Below are positions 1 through 8,787 of a stretch of DNA of 64,000 bases, one piece after another. The notes under the pieces are model-generated. The model had not been told where the DNA came from. It saw nothing but the letters and a program-made list of their open reading frames with translations, and made no database searches. The number at the start of each line of letters is the position of its first letter. Within the stretch, counting starts at the first letter, position 1. The DNA lies in contig NZ_JACHJS010000001.1 in NCBI RefSeq assembly GCF_014203755.1, positions 5,890,001 to 5,954,000 on the forward strand. Direction: 5' to 3'. The stretch is from Saccharothrix violaceirubra. Lineage in GTDB: Bacteria > Actinomycetota > Actinomycetes > Mycobacteriales > Pseudonocardiaceae. Both the position numbers and the translations under genes were made by a program.

Positions 1-240
1 CAGGCTGACGACGCGGTGTTGCACGCGATCACCAGCATCTTGACGCCGTCCTCGACGAGGCGGTCGCCGATCTCCAACGCGTGCTTGCGGGCCTGGGCGA
101 TGGGCAGCGGGCCGTACGGACCGTTCGCGGTGTCGCCGACGTAGCGCAGGCGTTCGGCGGGCAACTGGTCCATGATCGCGCGGGCGACCGTGAGACCGCC
201 CACCCCGGAGTCGAAGATCCCGATCGGCGCGTCGGCGTTC
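1..240 (-). CDS. murI: Glutamate racemase, N-terminal part (cut by window edge)
   Basis: The first 80 residues of a glutamate racemase, which converts L-glutamate to D-glutamate for peptidoglycan in the cytoplasm. The visible part shows the family start motif [11 protein letters not shown] with the catalytic-region Asp-Ser, the [11 protein letters not shown] loop, and the first catalytic cysteine in VIACNTAS just before the window edge. The start is taken as GTG at 240; the frame stays open upstream but reads arginine/glutamate-rich sequence that does not look like a leader. It lies 57 bp downstream of the rhomboid gene on the same strand, the same order as murI and the rhomboid gene in mycobacteria. 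The rest of the gene lies outside the window. Confidence 0.93.
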
Positions 241-297
241 ACGGGGTGTTCCCGAAGACGTTCACGGCGGCGTTCCCAGGGGTGTCGACGGGGGCGT

Positions 298-885
298 TCA
301 CGGGGCGACCTCAGCCCGCGAATCGCGGGCCACTCCCCACGCGGCGAGCACGCCGCCGAGTGCGCCGAACAGGTGGCCTTCCCAGGAAACACCCGGTTGG
401 CCGGGCAGCACGCCCCACAGGGCCGCGCCGTAGAGGGCGAACACCACGACGGCCACCGCGATCTGCGCGGCACTGCGGGCGAACAGGGCGCGCACCAGCA
501 GGAAGGTCAGGTAACCGAAGATCAGCACGGACGCGCCGATGTGGCTCGCGTACGCGCCGAACAACCACACGCCGAGACCGCCGGTCAGCCAGATCACGAC
601 CGTGACCTGGAAGAACTGCTTGAGCCCGCCCGAGCAGGCGAGGAAGCCGAGGAGGAGCAGCGGCACCGCGTTGCCGGTCAGGTGCGCCCAACCGGCGTGC
701 AGCAGCGGGTACCAGAGGATGTTGTCCCACTGGGAGAAGTCGCGGGGGATCACGCCGTCGTCGTCGAGTGCGCCGCCGAGCGCGGTGTCGATCGCCTCGA
801 TGACGTAGAGCAGTCCGACGAAGCTCGACACGACGAGCGCCGCCGACAACGGGCGGGGCGGGAAGATCCGGCGTACGGCGTTCAC
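298..885 (-). CDS. Rhomboid-family intramembrane serine protease
   Basis: A multi-spanning membrane protein of about 195 residues with the rhomboid signature. It has [10 protein letters not shown] (oxyanion His/Asn helix), GASVLIFG holding the nucleophilic serine, and [10 protein letters not shown] with the catalytic histidine, so it is expected to cleave substrates inside the membrane. GTG at 885 is preferred over ATG at 918 because a TAGCCT box lies exactly 7 nt upstream of it, the spacing of a leaderless actinobacterial promoter; ATG at 918 would lie upstream of that box. The serine motif reads GAS-V rather than the common GASG. It sits between murI and the cysM cluster, the same neighbourhood as the mycobacterial rhomboid. 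The substrate is unknown. Confidence 0.9.
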   Translation of the reverse strand: MNAVRRIFPPRPLSAALVVSSFVGLLYVIEAIDTALGGALDDDGVIPRDFSQWDNILWYPLLHAGWAHLTGNAVPLLLLGFLACSGGLKQFFQVTVVIWLTGGLGVWLFGAYASHIGASVLIFGYLTFLLVRALFARSAAQIAVAVVVFALYGAALWGVLPGQPGVSWEGHLFGALGGVLAAWGVARDSRAEVAP

Positions 886-929
886 GGAATCCAGGCTACG
901 CGGCAGGTCGGGGCACATAGGCTGACGCC
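886..929. promoter_or_regulatory. Divergent leaderless promoter pair
   Basis: Two -10 type hexamers face opposite ways in 44 bp. TAGCCT on the minus strand (893-898) ends 7 nt before the rhomboid GTG. TAGGCT on the plus strand (918-923) ends 6 nt before the SMP-30 GTG. No Shine-Dalgarno sequence precedes either start. Both transcripts should therefore be leaderless and start at or next to the start codon. Confidence 0.6.
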
Positions 930-1685
930 GTGTCGATCGAAGTGGCCGTGCCCGCGGGGGCCGGACGAAGTGGCTGTCCGGTGTGGGACGCGACCAGCGC
1001 GACGCTGCTGTGGGTGCGCGGGCACGAGGTGCACCGGTACTCGCCGGGCGGTGCCGACGCGGTGCTGGAGTTGCCGCAGCCGGTGGGTGCGGCGTTGCCC
1101 CGGCGGCGGGGGCTGGTGCTCAACCTGCGCGACGGTGTGGCGTTGATCGACGAGGACGGCGCCAAGACGTGGCTCGTGTACTGGGCGCGTGAGGGGTATG
1201 CCGCCGTCGGTGCCGGGGTGGATCCCGCCGGGCGGTTGTTGGCGGGGACGGCTCGGGGGGACGACGGGTGGTTGGCCCGGGTGCTGCCCAACGGGGACGC
1301 GAAGGTGCTGGTGGGCGGGGTGGGGGTGACCGGGTTCGATTGGGATCCGGGGTATTCGCGGTTGTTCGTGGGGTCTTCTCGTGGGGTGGACGTGTACGGG
1401 TACGACGTCTCTTCGGGGGATGTGGGTGAAAGGCGGTCGTTCCTGGAGGTGGGGGTGACCGGGGTGGCGGTGGAAGCGGGGTTCGTGTGGGTGGGGGTGG
1501 GGAGTTCGGTGCGGCGGTATACGTCCGGCGGGGTTCTCGATCTTGTGGTGGAGGTGCCGGGGGAGGTCGGGGGGTGTCAGTTCGGTGGGCGTGATCTCAC
1601 TGATCTGTACGTGACCGCCGGGGGTGGGGTGTTCGTGGTGCCCGGTGCCGGGGTGGGTCGGGTGGGTGGGGTGTTCGCGGGCTGA
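930..1685 (+). CDS. SMP-30/gluconolactonase-like beta-propeller protein
   Basis: A 251-residue protein whose repeated beta-rich segments resemble the SMP-30/gluconolaconase/LRE family. CPVWDATSATLLWV near residue 16 matches the family's N-terminal blade, and GGCQFGGRDLTDLYVT near residue 220 matches the C-terminal FGGPDL..LYVT motif. Family members hydrolyse lactones in a metal-dependent way. The usual metal-binding Glu at the extreme N-terminus and the central Asn/Asp ligands are not obvious here, and the protein is some 40 residues shorter than typical, so activity is uncertain. It is translated from a leaderless GTG. It breaks the mycobacterial order between the rhomboid gene and cysM, which suggests insertion. 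The second half is written with unusually G-rich codons. Confidence 0.6.
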   Translation: MSIEVAVPAGAGRSGCPVWDATSATLLWVRGHEVHRYSPGGADAVLELPQPVGAALPRRRGLVLNLRDGVALIDEDGAKTWLVYWAREGYAAVGAGVDPAGRLLAGTARGDDGWLARVLPNGDAKVLVGGVGVTGFDWDPGYSRLFVGSSRGVDVYGYDVSSGDVGERRSFLEVGVTGVAVEAGFVWVGVGSSVRRYTSGGVLDLVVEVPGEVGGCQFGGRDLTDLYVTAGGGVFVVPGAGVGRVGGVFAG

Positions 1686-1740
1686 GGTGCTTGGCGGGTG
1701 GCTGTCGTACCCCGCCCCATACGACCTGCCGGTGCAAACG

Positions 1741-1807
1741 CGCGAGTTACGCGTTCAGACACCGCGAAATGTGCGTTCAGACACCGCGAAATGTGCGTTC
1801 GGGCCAC
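1741..1807 (+). repeat. 22-bp tandem repeat, three units
   Basis: Three head-to-tail units of about 22 bp (1741-1762, 1763-1784, 1785-1807), each beginning CGCGA and running through GCGTTCAGACAC, the last one diverged. The same family appears as nine units at 35053-35250 and, inverted, at 42892-42957. It lies in the gap between the converging SMP-30 gene and cysM, just before a terminator hairpin. The period of 22 is not a multiple of three, so it is not a coding repeat. Confidence 0.85.
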
Positions 1808-1850
1808 GTGAGTCGGGTGTATGGCTGCACGGTGCGGGGCTGGAGGGCGG

Positions 1851-1878
1851 TGGCCCGGCCATCTTCTTGGCCGGGCCA
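1851..1878. terminator. Bidirectional hairpin terminator
   Basis: A perfect 11-bp inverted repeat, TGGCCCGGCCA and TGGCCGGGCCA, around a 6-nt loop. It lies between the convergent SMP-30 and cysM genes and 8 bp past the cysM stop. There is no long U-tract, as is usual in high-GC actinomycetes. Confidence 0.7.
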
Positions 1879-1885
1879 TCCGGTG

Positions 1886-2842
<957 letters not shown>

Positions 2843-3115
2843 TCAGCCGCCCGCGACGGCCGGCAGGATCGTCACGGTGTCGCCGTCCTTGACCTCGGCG
2901 CCGAGTCCGCCCGCGAAGCGCACGTCCTCGTCGTTGACGTAGACGTTGACGAACCGGTGCAGCGAACCATCCTTGACCAGGCGGGCCTTGAGACCGCCGT
3001 GGTTGGTCTCCAGGTCGTCGATGACCTGCTCCAGGGTCGCGCCGGACGCCTCGACGGACTTCTGACCGCCGGTGTGCGTGCGCAGGATCGTGGGGATGGA
3101 GACGGTGATGGCCAT
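2843..3115 (-). CDS. cysO: Sulfur-carrier protein CysO (MoaD/ThiS ubiquitin-like)
   Basis: A 90-residue beta-grasp protein that ends in the diglycine AVAGG, the site that becomes a thiocarboxylate. In the characterised mycobacterial pathway it donates sulfur to O-phosphoserine bound by CysM, and Mec then cuts the new cysteine off. The start ATG at 3115 has a clear GGAGG 7 nt upstream. It lies between mec and cysM on the same strand, and that order with the exposed GG end makes the assignment strong. Confidence 0.95.
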   Translation of the reverse strand: MAITVSIPTILRTHTGGQKSVEASGATLEQVIDDLETNHGGLKARLVKDGSLHRFVNVYVNDEDVRFAGGLGAEVKDGDTVTILPAVAGG

Positions 3116-3165
3116 GCGGGAACCTCCGAGGAGCGTTGGTTGACTTGCCGACGAGACCGCAGCGC

Positions 3166-3621
3166 TCAGGGACAGTCGGGCGTGTCGTCGGCGCCCGTGT
3201 GGGCGAACATGTAGGACTCGACGATCTCGACCGGCTCCTCGGTGACGACGCCGTCCACGATCCGGTAGGAGCGAAGCTCGTGCCGCTCGGGGTCCCGGGT
3301 GGAGATCAGGACGTAGTGCGCCTGCGGCTCGCTCGCGTAGGACACGTCGGTCCGCGACGGGTACGCCTCGGTCGCGGTGTGCGAGTGGTAGACGACGATC
3401 GTCTCTTCGTCGTTGGCGGTCATCTCGCGGTGGACGCGCAGCTGTTCCATCGAGTCGAACCGGTAGAACGTGGGCGAGCGCTCGGCATTGTCCATCTCGA
3501 CGAACCGCTCGGGCCGGTCGGAGCCCTCGGGGCCCGCGATGACCCCGCACGCCTCGTCGGGGTGGTCCCTCCGGGCATGGGCCACCATCGCGTCGACGAG
3601 GTCACGGCGGATCACCAGCAC
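3166..3621 (-). CDS. mec: JAMM-family CysO-cysteine peptidase Mec
   Basis: A 151-residue JAB1/MPN (JAMM) metallopeptidase. The zinc ligands are visible as YHSH (about residues 78-81) followed by SRTD, with the upstream catalytic Glu in PDEACGVIAG. In the CysO pathway it hydrolyses the CysO-cysteine adduct, releasing cysteine and regenerating the carrier. The GTG start at 3621 has TAGGAT (3628-3633, minus strand) 6 nt upstream and no Shine-Dalgarno sequence, so mec is probably the leaderless first gene of mec-cysO-cysM. The 140 bp between it and the DUF2017 gene upstream hold this promoter and no other recognisable feature. Confidence 0.93.
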   Translation of the reverse strand: MLVIRRDLVDAMVAHARRDHPDEACGVIAGPEGSDRPERFVEMDNAERSPTFYRFDSMEQLRVHREMTANDEETIVVYHSHTATEAYPSRTDVSYASEPQAHYVLISTRDPERHELRSYRIVDGVVTEEPVEIVESYMFAHTGADDTPDCP

Positions 3622-3633
3622 GGCCCCATCCTA
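3622..3633 (-). promoter_or_regulatory. Leaderless -10 box of the mec-cysO-cysM operon
   Basis: TAGGAT on the minus strand followed by six bases (GGGGCC) and then the GTG start of mec. The spacing fits transcription starting at the start codon. Confidence 0.5.
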
Positions 3634-3761
3634 CGTGGTGGGGGAAGCCGTCCCGGTGTGTGAGAACCCGCACTGCCCTTTGTCCCGGACAGCGGGAATA
3701 GTCGTCGCGGAAGCAAAGTCGGGAGCGAAGCGGGGAGCAGCCCTCGGCGGGCGGGGGGACC

Positions 3762-4319
3762 TCAGGCCGTGACGGCCTCGATCAACGTGTCCTGCACCCA
3801 GGTCAGCCAGTGGTACACGCCGAGGTGGGGCGAGCGCGGATCTTCGGGAGGCAGCTCGTCGGGCATGTCCTCCTGCACGTCCAGTGCCGTGCCCAACGCC
3901 AACCGCACGTCGTTCAACGCCGACAGCCACGCGTCGGCCTGCTCCAGCGACAACCGGATCTCCCCGCCCTGGGGCGGGCAGGTCTCCAGGACGACCGAGG
4001 CCACGCCGGTCTTCGCGTCCAGCAGCGCCGGCTCGTGCAACGACCGCAGCGCGGCCGACGAGTCCACTTCGGCCGGATCGGGGGAATCCGGGTCCAGCCG
4101 GTGGAAGTCGGGCAGCAGTCTGCCCAGGATCGGGTCGTCCGGCGCGGTCGACGGGCCGGTGCGGATGCCGGTCAGCTCGGACAGCTCGTCGCGCGGCGCC
4201 TCCTCGGAGCGGGCCAGCAGCATGTCCTGGATCTGGCTCACGAGGCCGCGCACGACCGCCGCCTCCTGCCGGTCGAGGTCGCAGAGCACGACGTCGCCGG
4301 ACCGCTTCCACCGGTTCAC
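3762..4319 (-). CDS. DUF2017 family protein
   Basis: A 185-residue protein of the actinobacterial DUF2017 family, which is found next to clpS in many actinomycetes; its function is unknown. It is acidic and mostly helical, with a C-terminal [12 protein letters not shown] helix typical of the family. The GTG start at 4319 overlaps the clpS stop by 4 bp (GTGA), so it is translationally coupled to clpS. The context (ClpS adaptor upstream, Mec protease and CysO downstream) links it by position, not by evidence, to protein turnover or sulfur-carrier handling. Confidence 0.85.
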   Translation of the reverse strand: MNRWKRSGDVVLCDLDRQEAAVVRGLVSQIQDMLLARSEEAPRDELSELTGIRTGPSTAPDDPILGRLLPDFHRLDPDSPDPAEVDSSAALRSLHEPALLDAKTGVASVVLETCPPQGGEIRLSLEQADAWLSALNDVRLALGTALDVQEDMPDELPPEDPRSPHLGVYHWLTWVQDTLIEAVTA

Positions 4320-4615
4320 GACGAACGCTGCATCGTCGCCCAGAGGCCGGCCGCGTGCAGCTTGGCCACGTCGCCCTCCACCTTGTCCTTGCTCCCCGAG
4401 GACACGATGGCCCGACCCTTGTGGTGGACGTCCAGCATCAGCTTGGTCGCCTGGTCCTTGCTGTACCCGAACAGCTTCTGGAACACGTACGTCACGTAGC
4501 CCATCAGGTTCACCGGGTCGTTCCACACCAGTGTCTGCCACGGCTTGTCCTCGGCGCCGAGTTCCGCGCCGACCGCGTCAGCCTGTGTCCACTCCTGCTC
4601 GACGGGCGTGGTCAT
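4316..4615 (-). CDS. clpS: ATP-dependent Clp protease adaptor ClpS
   Basis: A 99-residue ClpS. It has the core [11 protein letters not shown] and the helix [12 protein letters not shown], which form the hydrophobic pocket that binds N-degron residues and hands substrates to ClpC/ClpP. The family's conserved DP-N and V-H-G residues are present, and the N-terminal extension that touches the unfoldase is short. It is first of a two-gene unit with the DUF2017 gene and is divergent from pncB; the 80 bp between their starts must hold both promoters. Confidence 0.95.
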   Translation of the reverse strand: MTTPVEQEWTQADAVGAELGAEDKPWQTLVWNDPVNLMGYVTYVFQKLFGYSKDQATKLMLDVHHKGRAIVSSGSKDKVEGDVAKLHAAGLWATMQRSS

Positions 4616-4695
4616 ACCGCCAATGGTGTCATGTTCCGGGCCGTGGCGGATGCCATAGGTCCCCTCACCCGGTCGTGAACATAGGCTCTGTGGTC

Positions 4696-5976
4696 ATGTC
4701 GACCTCAACGGCGCTGCTGACCGACCACTACGAGCTGACGATGCTCGCCGCCGCGCTACGGGACGGTACCGCCGATCGGCCCTGCGTGTTCGAGGTCTTC
4801 GCCCGTCGGCTGCCCGAGGGTCGCCGGTACGGGGTGGTCGCCGGAACGGGTCGCGTGCTCGACGCGATCGAGTCGTTCCGGTTCGGCGAGGCGGAGCTGG
4901 AGTTGTTGCGGCGCACGGCCGTGGTCGACGACGCGACGCTGGAGTGGCTGGCGGCCTACGAGTTCACCGGCGACGTGGACGGCTACCCCGAGGGGGAGCT
5001 GTACTTCCCGGGTTCGCCGATCCTGTCGGTACGGGCGCCGTTCGGCGTCGGCGTCGTGCTGGAGACGCTGGTGCTGTCGATCCTCAACCACGACAGCGCG
5101 ATCGCGTCCGCCGCCGCCCGGATGGTGGGCGCGGCCAACGGTCGCCGCATGATCGAGATGGGCTCGCGGCGCACCCACGAGGAGGCGGCGACGGCGTCCG
5201 CGCGGGCCGCATACCTGGCCGGGTTCACGGCGACGTCGAACCTGGAGGCCGCACGCCGCTTCGGCATCCCGACGACCGGCACCTGCGCGCACGCGTTCAC
5301 GCTGCTGCACGACGACGAGGAGTCGGCGTTCCGCGGCCAGGTCGAGGCGCTGGGCGTGGGCACCACGCTGCTGGTCGACACCTACGACATCACCAAGGGC
5401 ATCGACACCGCGATCGCCGTGGCGGGCCCGGGTCTGGGCGGGGTGCGGATCGACTCGGGCGACCTGGGCGTGCTCGCCCGGCAGGCCCGCGACCAGCTCG
5501 ACTCGCTGGGCGCGAAGGACACCCGGATCGTCGTGTCCGGCGACCTGGACGAGTACTCGATCGCGGCGTTGCGCGCGGAGCCGGTCGACGCGTACGGCGT
5601 CGGCACGTCGCTCGTCACGGGCTCGGGCGCACCGACCGCGGGCATGGTCTACAAGCTGGTCGATGTGGACGGCCGTCCGGTGGCCAAGCGCAGTTCGCAC
5701 AAGGAGTCCCGGGGCGGGCGCAAGAGCGCGTTGCGCCGGCACAAGGACACCGGCACGGCGTTGGAGGAGATCGTCTTCCCGGTCGACGACCGGCCGGAGG
5801 CCGCCGAGCACGACCGCGAGCTGCCCGTGCCCCTGGTGCGCGGCGGTCGCCGGGTCGAGGGGCTGGACACGTTGGCGCAGAGCCGGGAACGGCTGCGCGC
5901 GGCCCTGGTCAGCGTGCCGTGGGAGGGCTTGAAGCTGTCGCGGGGCGAGCCCGCGATCCCGACGACGTTCCGGTGA
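4696..5976 (+). CDS. pncB: Nicotinate phosphoribosyltransferase
   Basis: A 426-residue enzyme that joins nicotinate to PRPP, making nicotinate mononucleotide for NAD salvage. TDHYELTMLAAAL at the N-terminus, the phosphorylated-His region SRRTHEEAA, GVRIDSGDLG and the phosphate loop GVGTSLVTG match the family. The ATG at 4696 is preceded at 8 nt by TAGGCT (4682-4687) and no Shine-Dalgarno sequence, so it may be leaderless; an in-frame GTG at 4690 is less likely. It is followed after 7 bp by pncA, so the two steps from nicotinamide to nicotinate mononucleotide form one operon. Confidence 0.95.
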   Translation: MSTSTALLTDHYELTMLAAALRDGTADRPCVFEVFARRLPEGRRYGVVAGTGRVLDAIESFRFGEAELELLRRTAVVDDATLEWLAAYEFTGDVDGYPEGELYFPGSPILSVRAPFGVGVVLETLVLSILNHDSAIASAAARMVGAANGRRMIEMGSRRTHEEAATASARAAYLAGFTATSNLEAARRFGIPTTGTCAHAFTLLHDDEESAFRGQVEALGVGTTLLVDTYDITKGIDTAIAVAGPGLGGVRIDSGDLGVLARQARDQLDSLGAKDTRIVVSGDLDEYSIAALRAEPVDAYGVGTSLVTGSGAPTAGMVYKLVDVDGRPVAKRSSHKESRGGRKSALRRHKDTGTALEEIVFPVDDRPEAAEHDRELPVPLVRGGRRVEGLDTLAQSRERLRAALVSVPWEGLKLSRGEPAIPTTFR

Positions 5977-5983
5977 GGGAGTC

Positions 5984-6553
5984 ATGACCAAGGCACTGAT
6001 CGTGGTCGACGTGCAGAACGACTTCTGCGAGGGCGGATCGCTCGCGGTCACGGGCGGCGCGGCCGTCGCGGCGGCGATCTCCGCGCACGTGGCGGCGGGC
6101 GGGTACGACCACGTCGTGGCGACGCGGGACTACCACGTCGACCCGGGCGACCACTTCAGCGAGAACCCCGACTACGTCGACTCGTGGCCGGTGCACTGCG
6201 TGGCCGGGTCGGCGGGCGCGTCGTTCCACCCGGAGTTCGACGTGACGCCGGTCGAGGCGGTGTTCTCCAAGGGCGCCTACGCGGCGGCGTACTCGGGTTT
6301 CGAGGGCGCGTCCGGCGCGGGTGAGGCGTTGACCGACTGGCTGCGCGCGCACGGCGTCGACGAGGTGGACGTCGTGGGCATCGCGACGGACCACTGCGTG
6401 CGGGCCACGGCGGTGGACGCGGCCCGCGCGGGCTTCGCGACGCGGGTGCTGCTGGACCTGACGGCGGGTGTCGCGCGGACGACCGTGGACACCGCGCTGG
6501 AGACGTTGGGCGCGGCGGGCGTGGTGCTGGAGGGCACGCCCAGGGTCGGCTGA
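5984..6553 (+). CDS. pncA: Nicotinamidase
   Basis: A 189-residue isochorismatase-fold amidase that deamidates nicotinamide to nicotinate. Catalytic Asp is in VVDVQNDFCEGGSL, the metal ligands are in the TRDYHVDPGDHF stretch, and the nucleophilic Cys is in IATDHCVRATA. A GAGGG ribosome site in the 7-bp gap after pncB gives co-translation. The operon ends at a strong hairpin 11 bp downstream. Confidence 0.95.
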   Translation: MTKALIVVDVQNDFCEGGSLAVTGGAAVAAAISAHVAAGGYDHVVATRDYHVDPGDHFSENPDYVDSWPVHCVAGSAGASFHPEFDVTPVEAVFSKGAYAAAYSGFEGASGAGEALTDWLRAHGVDEVDVVGIATDHCVRATAVDAARAGFATRVLLDLTAGVARTTVDTALETLGAAGVVLEGTPRVG

Positions 6554-6563
6554 CCGAGGTGGT

Positions 6564-6592
6564 GCGGGGGCCGGTGCGCGGCCGGCCCCCGC
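6564..6592. terminator. Hairpin terminator between pncA and a convergent gene
   Basis: Perfect 11-bp stem, GCGGGGGCCGG (6564-6574) and CCGGCCCCCGC (6582-6592), with a 7-nt loop. It sits in the 50-bp gap between the stops of pncA and the facing secreted-protein gene, so it can serve both. Confidence 0.75.
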
Positions 6593-6603
6593 CCCCGGTC
6601 ACG

Positions 6604-7266
6604 TCACGGCGTCGGCGAGCAGGCCACGTGGCCGAGCACCACGTCGCCCGTGATGCCCGACGCCGGGGTGAAGCGGATGTGCAGCAGGTTCATGTCCAGG
6701 CTGCCGTCGTTGGGGTTGGGCAGCGTGATCTCGCTGAACGTCGCGGTCGCCAGCACCGTCGTCCCGCGCTTGATCGGCAGCACGTAGTTCGCCGGGATCT
6801 GCGCCGGCAGACCCGTGAACCCGGACAGGCCGCTGATCGACCAGCCGGCCGTGGTGCCGCCCTGGGTGGCCGAGCACGTGGACCGCCAGGACCCGACCTT
6901 GAGCCGGGGTCCGCTCTCGGACACCAGCGCGGACAGCTCGAAGAGCGTGCCGTTGGCCTCGGACCTGGTGCTGGTGGTCTCCTCTTCGGGGTCGACGACC
7001 GTGGTGGTGCAGGTGGAGTACCCCGGGCCGAACTTGACGCCGGTGTCGGACTTGCCGATGGTCGACCGGTACGTGGTGCCGTCCACCGCGCACTGCGCGA
7101 GGTCCGCGATGTACGACGTGTCGCCGTCCTCGACGAAGTTCGCCGCGCCGACCGACGCGATGCCCGGCGGGTTGTCCGCGAGCGCGGGCGTCGCCGTGGC
7201 GAGCAGTCCGGTGACGAGGGCCGCGGCGACGACCGCGGCACGTCGATGCGCTCGGTTGTGGTTCAT
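6604..7266 (-). CDS. Secreted protein related to the choice-of-anchor P group
   Basis: A 220-residue exported protein. It has a typical signal peptide with cleavage expected after ATPALA (about residue 30), then a beta-rich, threonine/serine-rich domain with four cysteines. Two stretches match the larger secreted protein encoded at 8788-9558: RSTCSATQG with ECTATQQG, and SLDMNLLHIRF...GDVVLGHVACSP with the equivalent SLTVNALHLTL...GDVVISSATCGP. The two are thus paralogues. Unlike its relative it ends right after this motif, with no membrane anchor or sorting tail. A ribosome site (AAAGG) lies before the ATG. Function unknown; the locus suggests a surface or extracellular role. Confidence 0.6.
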   Translation of the reverse strand: MNHNRAHRRAAVVAAALVTGLLATATPALADNPPGIASVGAANFVEDGDTSYIADLAQCAVDGTTYRSTIGKSDTGVKFGPGYSTCTTTVVDPEEETTSTRSEANGTLFELSALVSESGPRLKVGSWRSTCSATQGGTTAGWSISGLSGFTGLPAQIPANYVLPIKRGTTVLATATFSEITLPNPNDGSLDMNLLHIRFTPASGITGDVVLGHVACSPTP

Positions 7267-7403
7267 GGTTTCTACGACCTTTCGGAAATCGCCCCCTGCC
7301 GCGAATCATCGAACGCCGGAACCGCTCCGCTAACACCTCAAACAAAATGTCACCCAAAGGGGAATAATGCGCACCCGTTGGTGATCAACGTGACGGAATG
7401 CAA

Positions 7404-8564
7404 TCAATACGGCCCACAGGACGACGAAACAGATTCGCCTTCGACGGCCACACCGACCAGTCGTTCCAACGCTTTCCGCACACGCGACGCCGCCGCACCA
7501 TCCCCGAAGGGATTGCGCCCACGGGGAAGCCGCAACCGGGAGTCGAGCACCCAGGCGGCCTCGGCCACGATCCGGTGAGTGTCGGTGCCCACCAGCCAGG
7601 CACAGCCCGCGTCCACGGCACACATTCGCTCGGTCGTGTCCCGCAGCACGAGCACGGGCACGCCGAAGGACGGTGCCTCCTCCTGGATGCCACCCGAATC
7701 GGTGAGCACGACCGCGGCCCGACGCAATGTGCGCACGAGATCGGGGTAGTCCAGGGGTTCGGTGACCACTATCCGGTCATGGCCGCCGAGCACGTCCCGC
7801 ACAGTGGAGCGCACGGCGGGATTCGGGTGGGCGGGCACGAGCACGTGCACGTCCGCGTACCGGTCGGCGATCGCCCGCACGGCCGCGAGCACGCGTTCCA
7901 GCGGCACGCCCCACGACTCGCGCCGGTGCACGGTGACCAGCACGAGCCTGCCGCCGCGCGCGTCGAGCACCCGTTCCAGCGCGGCCAGGTCGGGGTCGCG
8001 GGCGGGCAGGTCGGCGGCGGACACCCGTTCCACCGCGTCGACGACCGTGTTGCCGGTGACCGTGATCCGGCTGTCCGGCAACGCCTCGCCGAGCAGCGCC
8101 GAGGCCGCGTCGGCGGTGGGCGCGAGGTGCAGCGCGGCGATCCGGGCGATCATCTGCCGCGTGCCCTCCTCGGGGAACGGCCCGGCCAGGTCGCCGGTGC
8201 GCAGCCCGGCTTCGAGGTGCGCCACGGGTACGCCGCGCCAGAACGCGGCCAACGCGCCGCCCAGCGCGGTGGTCGTGTCGCCCTGCACGACCACGGCCGC
8301 CGGGTCGCGTTCGCCGAACAGGTCGTCGAGCCGCACGACCAGCCCGCCGAGCAGTTCGGCCTGGCTGCCCAGGTGCCGGGGCACGCGCACGACCACGTCG
8401 GGCGCGAGGCCGAACGCGTCGAGCGCCTGCTCGACCATGCCCACGTGCTGTCCACTGTGGACGATCACGGGCCGCAGCACCGGGTGGTCGGCGAGCGCCA
8501 GGGCCACCGGTGCGATCTTCACCGCCTCGGGCCGGGTGCCCGCGAGCAGGAGGACTTCCTTCAC
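7404..8564 (-). CDS. wecB: UDP-N-acetylglucosamine 2-epimerase, non-hydrolysing
   Basis: A 386-residue GT-B fold epimerase that interconverts UDP-GlcNAc and UDP-ManNAc for cell-envelope polysaccharide. It shows the family motifs AGTRPEAVKIAP at the N-terminus, VQGDTTTALGGALAAF, HLEAGLRTGDL, VTVHRRESWG and the active-site TDSGGIQEEAPSFGVP. The GTG start at 8564 follows a GAGAGGAG ribosome site. A 30-bp perfect palindrome separates it from the sorting-signal-like peptide gene upstream on the same strand, so it may be partly uncoupled from that unit. A UDP-ManNAc source next to an exosortase and a membrane glycosyltransferase is consistent with glycan attached to sorted proteins, which is an inference. 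Confidence 0.92.
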   Translation of the reverse strand: MKEVLLLAGTRPEAVKIAPVALALADHPVLRPVIVHSGQHVGMVEQALDAFGLAPDVVVRVPRHLGSQAELLGGLVVRLDDLFGERDPAAVVVQGDTTTALGGALAAFWRGVPVAHLEAGLRTGDLAGPFPEEGTRQMIARIAALHLAPTADAASALLGEALPDSRITVTGNTVVDAVERVSAADLPARDPDLAALERVLDARGGRLVLVTVHRRESWGVPLERVLAAVRAIADRYADVHVLVPAHPNPAVRSTVRDVLGGHDRIVVTEPLDYPDLVRTLRRAAVVLTDSGGIQEEAPSFGVPVLVLRDTTERMCAVDAGCAWLVGTDTHRIVAEAAWVLDSRLRLPRGRNPFGDGAAASRVRKALERLVGVAVEGESVSSSCGPY

Positions 8565-8585
8565 CAGCTTGCTCCTCTCGGGCGG

Positions 8586-8615
8586 GGCGGGACCCGGCGC
8601 GCGCCGGGTCCCGCC
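8586..8615. terminator. 30-bp perfect palindrome, attenuator-like
   Basis: A perfect inverted repeat, GCGGGACCCGGCGC meeting its own complement with no loop, between the stop of the 55-residue gene (8619) and the wecB start (8564). As RNA it would form a long GC hairpin ending about 12 nt before the wecB ribosome site. It could terminate the upstream unit or limit readthrough into wecB. Confidence 0.6.
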
Positions 8616-8618
8616 GCG

Positions 8619-8786
8619 CTACTCGCCGTGGTCGACCCGCCGGGTGCGGGCGGCGTGCAGCAGGAACGCACCCGCCACGAGCAACGCCACCCCGAGGACG
8701 ACCCACCACGTCACGCCCGCACCGGTCGCGGCGAGGGCGCTGACGCCCGTGCCGGCCGCGATTCCGCTCCCGGGGACCTTGTACAC
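8619..8786 (-). CDS. 55-residue membrane peptide resembling a sorting signal
   Basis: A small gene: a GTG start (8786) one base after the stop of the upstream secreted-protein gene, 55 codons, then TAG. The product has a short glycine/alanine-rich head, a single membrane helix (WWVVLGVALLVAGAFLL) and a basic tail (HAARTRRVDHGE). That is the motif-helix-arginine layout of an exosortase/sortase C-terminal sorting tail, but it stands alone with no signal peptide or passenger domain. Tight coupling to the secreted-protein gene supports real translation. It could be a small partner of the exosortase, a docking peptide, or a tail separated from a larger protein. Confidence 0.55.
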   Translation of the reverse strand: MYKVPGSGIAAGTGVSALAATGAGVTWWVVLGVALLVAGAFLLHAARTRRVDHGE

Positions 8787-8787
8787 G

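Noticed and set aside
3769..5976. A 735-codon frame running through the DUF2017/clpS antisense strand into pncB
   Set aside because: Only the part from 4696 matches a family (nicotinate phosphoribosyltransferase). The upstream part is the antisense of DUF2017 and clpS, open because of high GC.
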